From positions 66,231 to 130,230 of the forward strand of contig NW_005201412.1 in the NCBI RefSeq assembly GCF_000372725.1: a stretch of 64,000 nt of DNA. Reading direction: 5' to 3'. The notes beneath the pieces were generated by a model that did not search any database, was not told where the DNA came from, and saw only the letters and a program-made list of their open reading frames with translations. The DNA is from Emiliania huxleyi CCMP1516 (lineage: Eukaryota > Haptophyta > Isochrysidales > Noelaerhabdaceae). A program made the translations under genes and the position numbers. Positions 63,807 to 64,000 of this stretch are shown piece after piece (positions within the stretch are counted from its first letter, which is position 1; the number at the start of each line of letters is the position of its first letter).

Positions 63807-63854
63807 TACTGGCTGGGAGAAAATGGAGAGGGGGTTGTGTATGTATTGTTAGAC

Positions 63855-63945
63855 CTAAAGGTCGGCGCTTCGACCAACTAGGCCGTCATGGGCGCCGTCA
63901 TGGGCGCTTCGACCAACCAACGGCGCCGTCATGGGCGCGCGCGGG
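63855..63945. repeat. Short tandem block GGCGCCGTCATGGGCGC
   Basis: GGCGCTTCGACCAAC and GCCGTCATGGGCGC alternate two to three times. The minus strand contains CCTAGTTGGTCGAAGCGCC, which resembles a tRNA D arm, but no full cloverleaf follows. Confidence 0.5.
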
Positions 63946-64000
63946 GTAGCGGGGCGGCGGGGACACGGGTGACTTCTTCCTGAACGGGTTGCCACACCTC

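Noticed and set aside
63840-63895. tRNA-like D arm on the minus strand (CCTAGTTGGTCGAAGCGCC)
   Set aside because: The following anticodon-like stem closes on a 4-base loop and no T arm or acceptor stem can be paired.

Overview
This is nuclear DNA from a eukaryotic microalga, most likely a haptophyte. The evidence is very high GC, small introns (about 50-120 bp), many GC-AG splice sites, secretory-type leaders on plastid-type proteins (a PLGG1-like transporter and a GNAT enzyme), and a secreted Cys-rich HCxxCKCKxC domain that I recall from haptophytes. The species is not identifiable from sequence alone, and no bacterial operon, CRISPR array, rRNA or convincing tRNA is present.

Layout. 1-2.1 kb: the end of an unknown gene, then a small Rossmann methyltransferase. 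2.1-8.4 kb: repeats, a palindrome and two related transposons (8-bp target duplications) lying in one minus-strand gene; each carries a further transposon. 8.5-18.1 kb: a 2OG-Fe(II) oxygenase, a disrupted hypothetical gene, a GT25 glycosyltransferase, a basic hypothetical protein, an amino-acid-transporter fragment and a UIM/RanBP2-finger PARP. 18.8-30.2 kb: an accessory region with two inverted gene modules sharing about 390 bp of 5' sequence and the start of the protein, an ankyrin-like gene, a TTAA-flanked element, an RNase H fossil, long CA repeats and a cut-off UvrD/FBH1-type helicase. 31.4-38.1 kb: PLGG1, cysteine synthase and a GNAT acetyltransferase. 38.9-53.6 kb: an acidic hypothetical protein, formamidase, a secreted coiled-coil protein, an EF-hand membrane protein, an SNAPC4-like Myb protein and the Cys-rich membrane protein. 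54.3-64 kb: a very large chromatin-type protein with GATA/ALGGH fingers, a 333-bp exact copy of its 5' end, a small membrane protein and a 472-bp TA-flanked MITE.

Common themes. PLGG1 and cysteine synthase are ordinary metabolic genes (photorespiratory glycolate/glycerate exchange, sulfur assimilation), and formamidase releases ammonia. PARP, SNAPC4-like and the DDT/WHIM-like protein are nuclear. The most distinctive signals are (1) transposon ends that look like ready-made 3' splice sites, (2) short direct repeats at many intron ends together with GC and apparent GA donors, (3) nested transposons whose empty sites are seen in a sister copy 2 kb away, and (4) paired inverted modules with a shared leader and unrelated bodies. 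Gene models were spliced by eye from reading frame and family motifs; exon edges are good where stated and approximate elsewhere.
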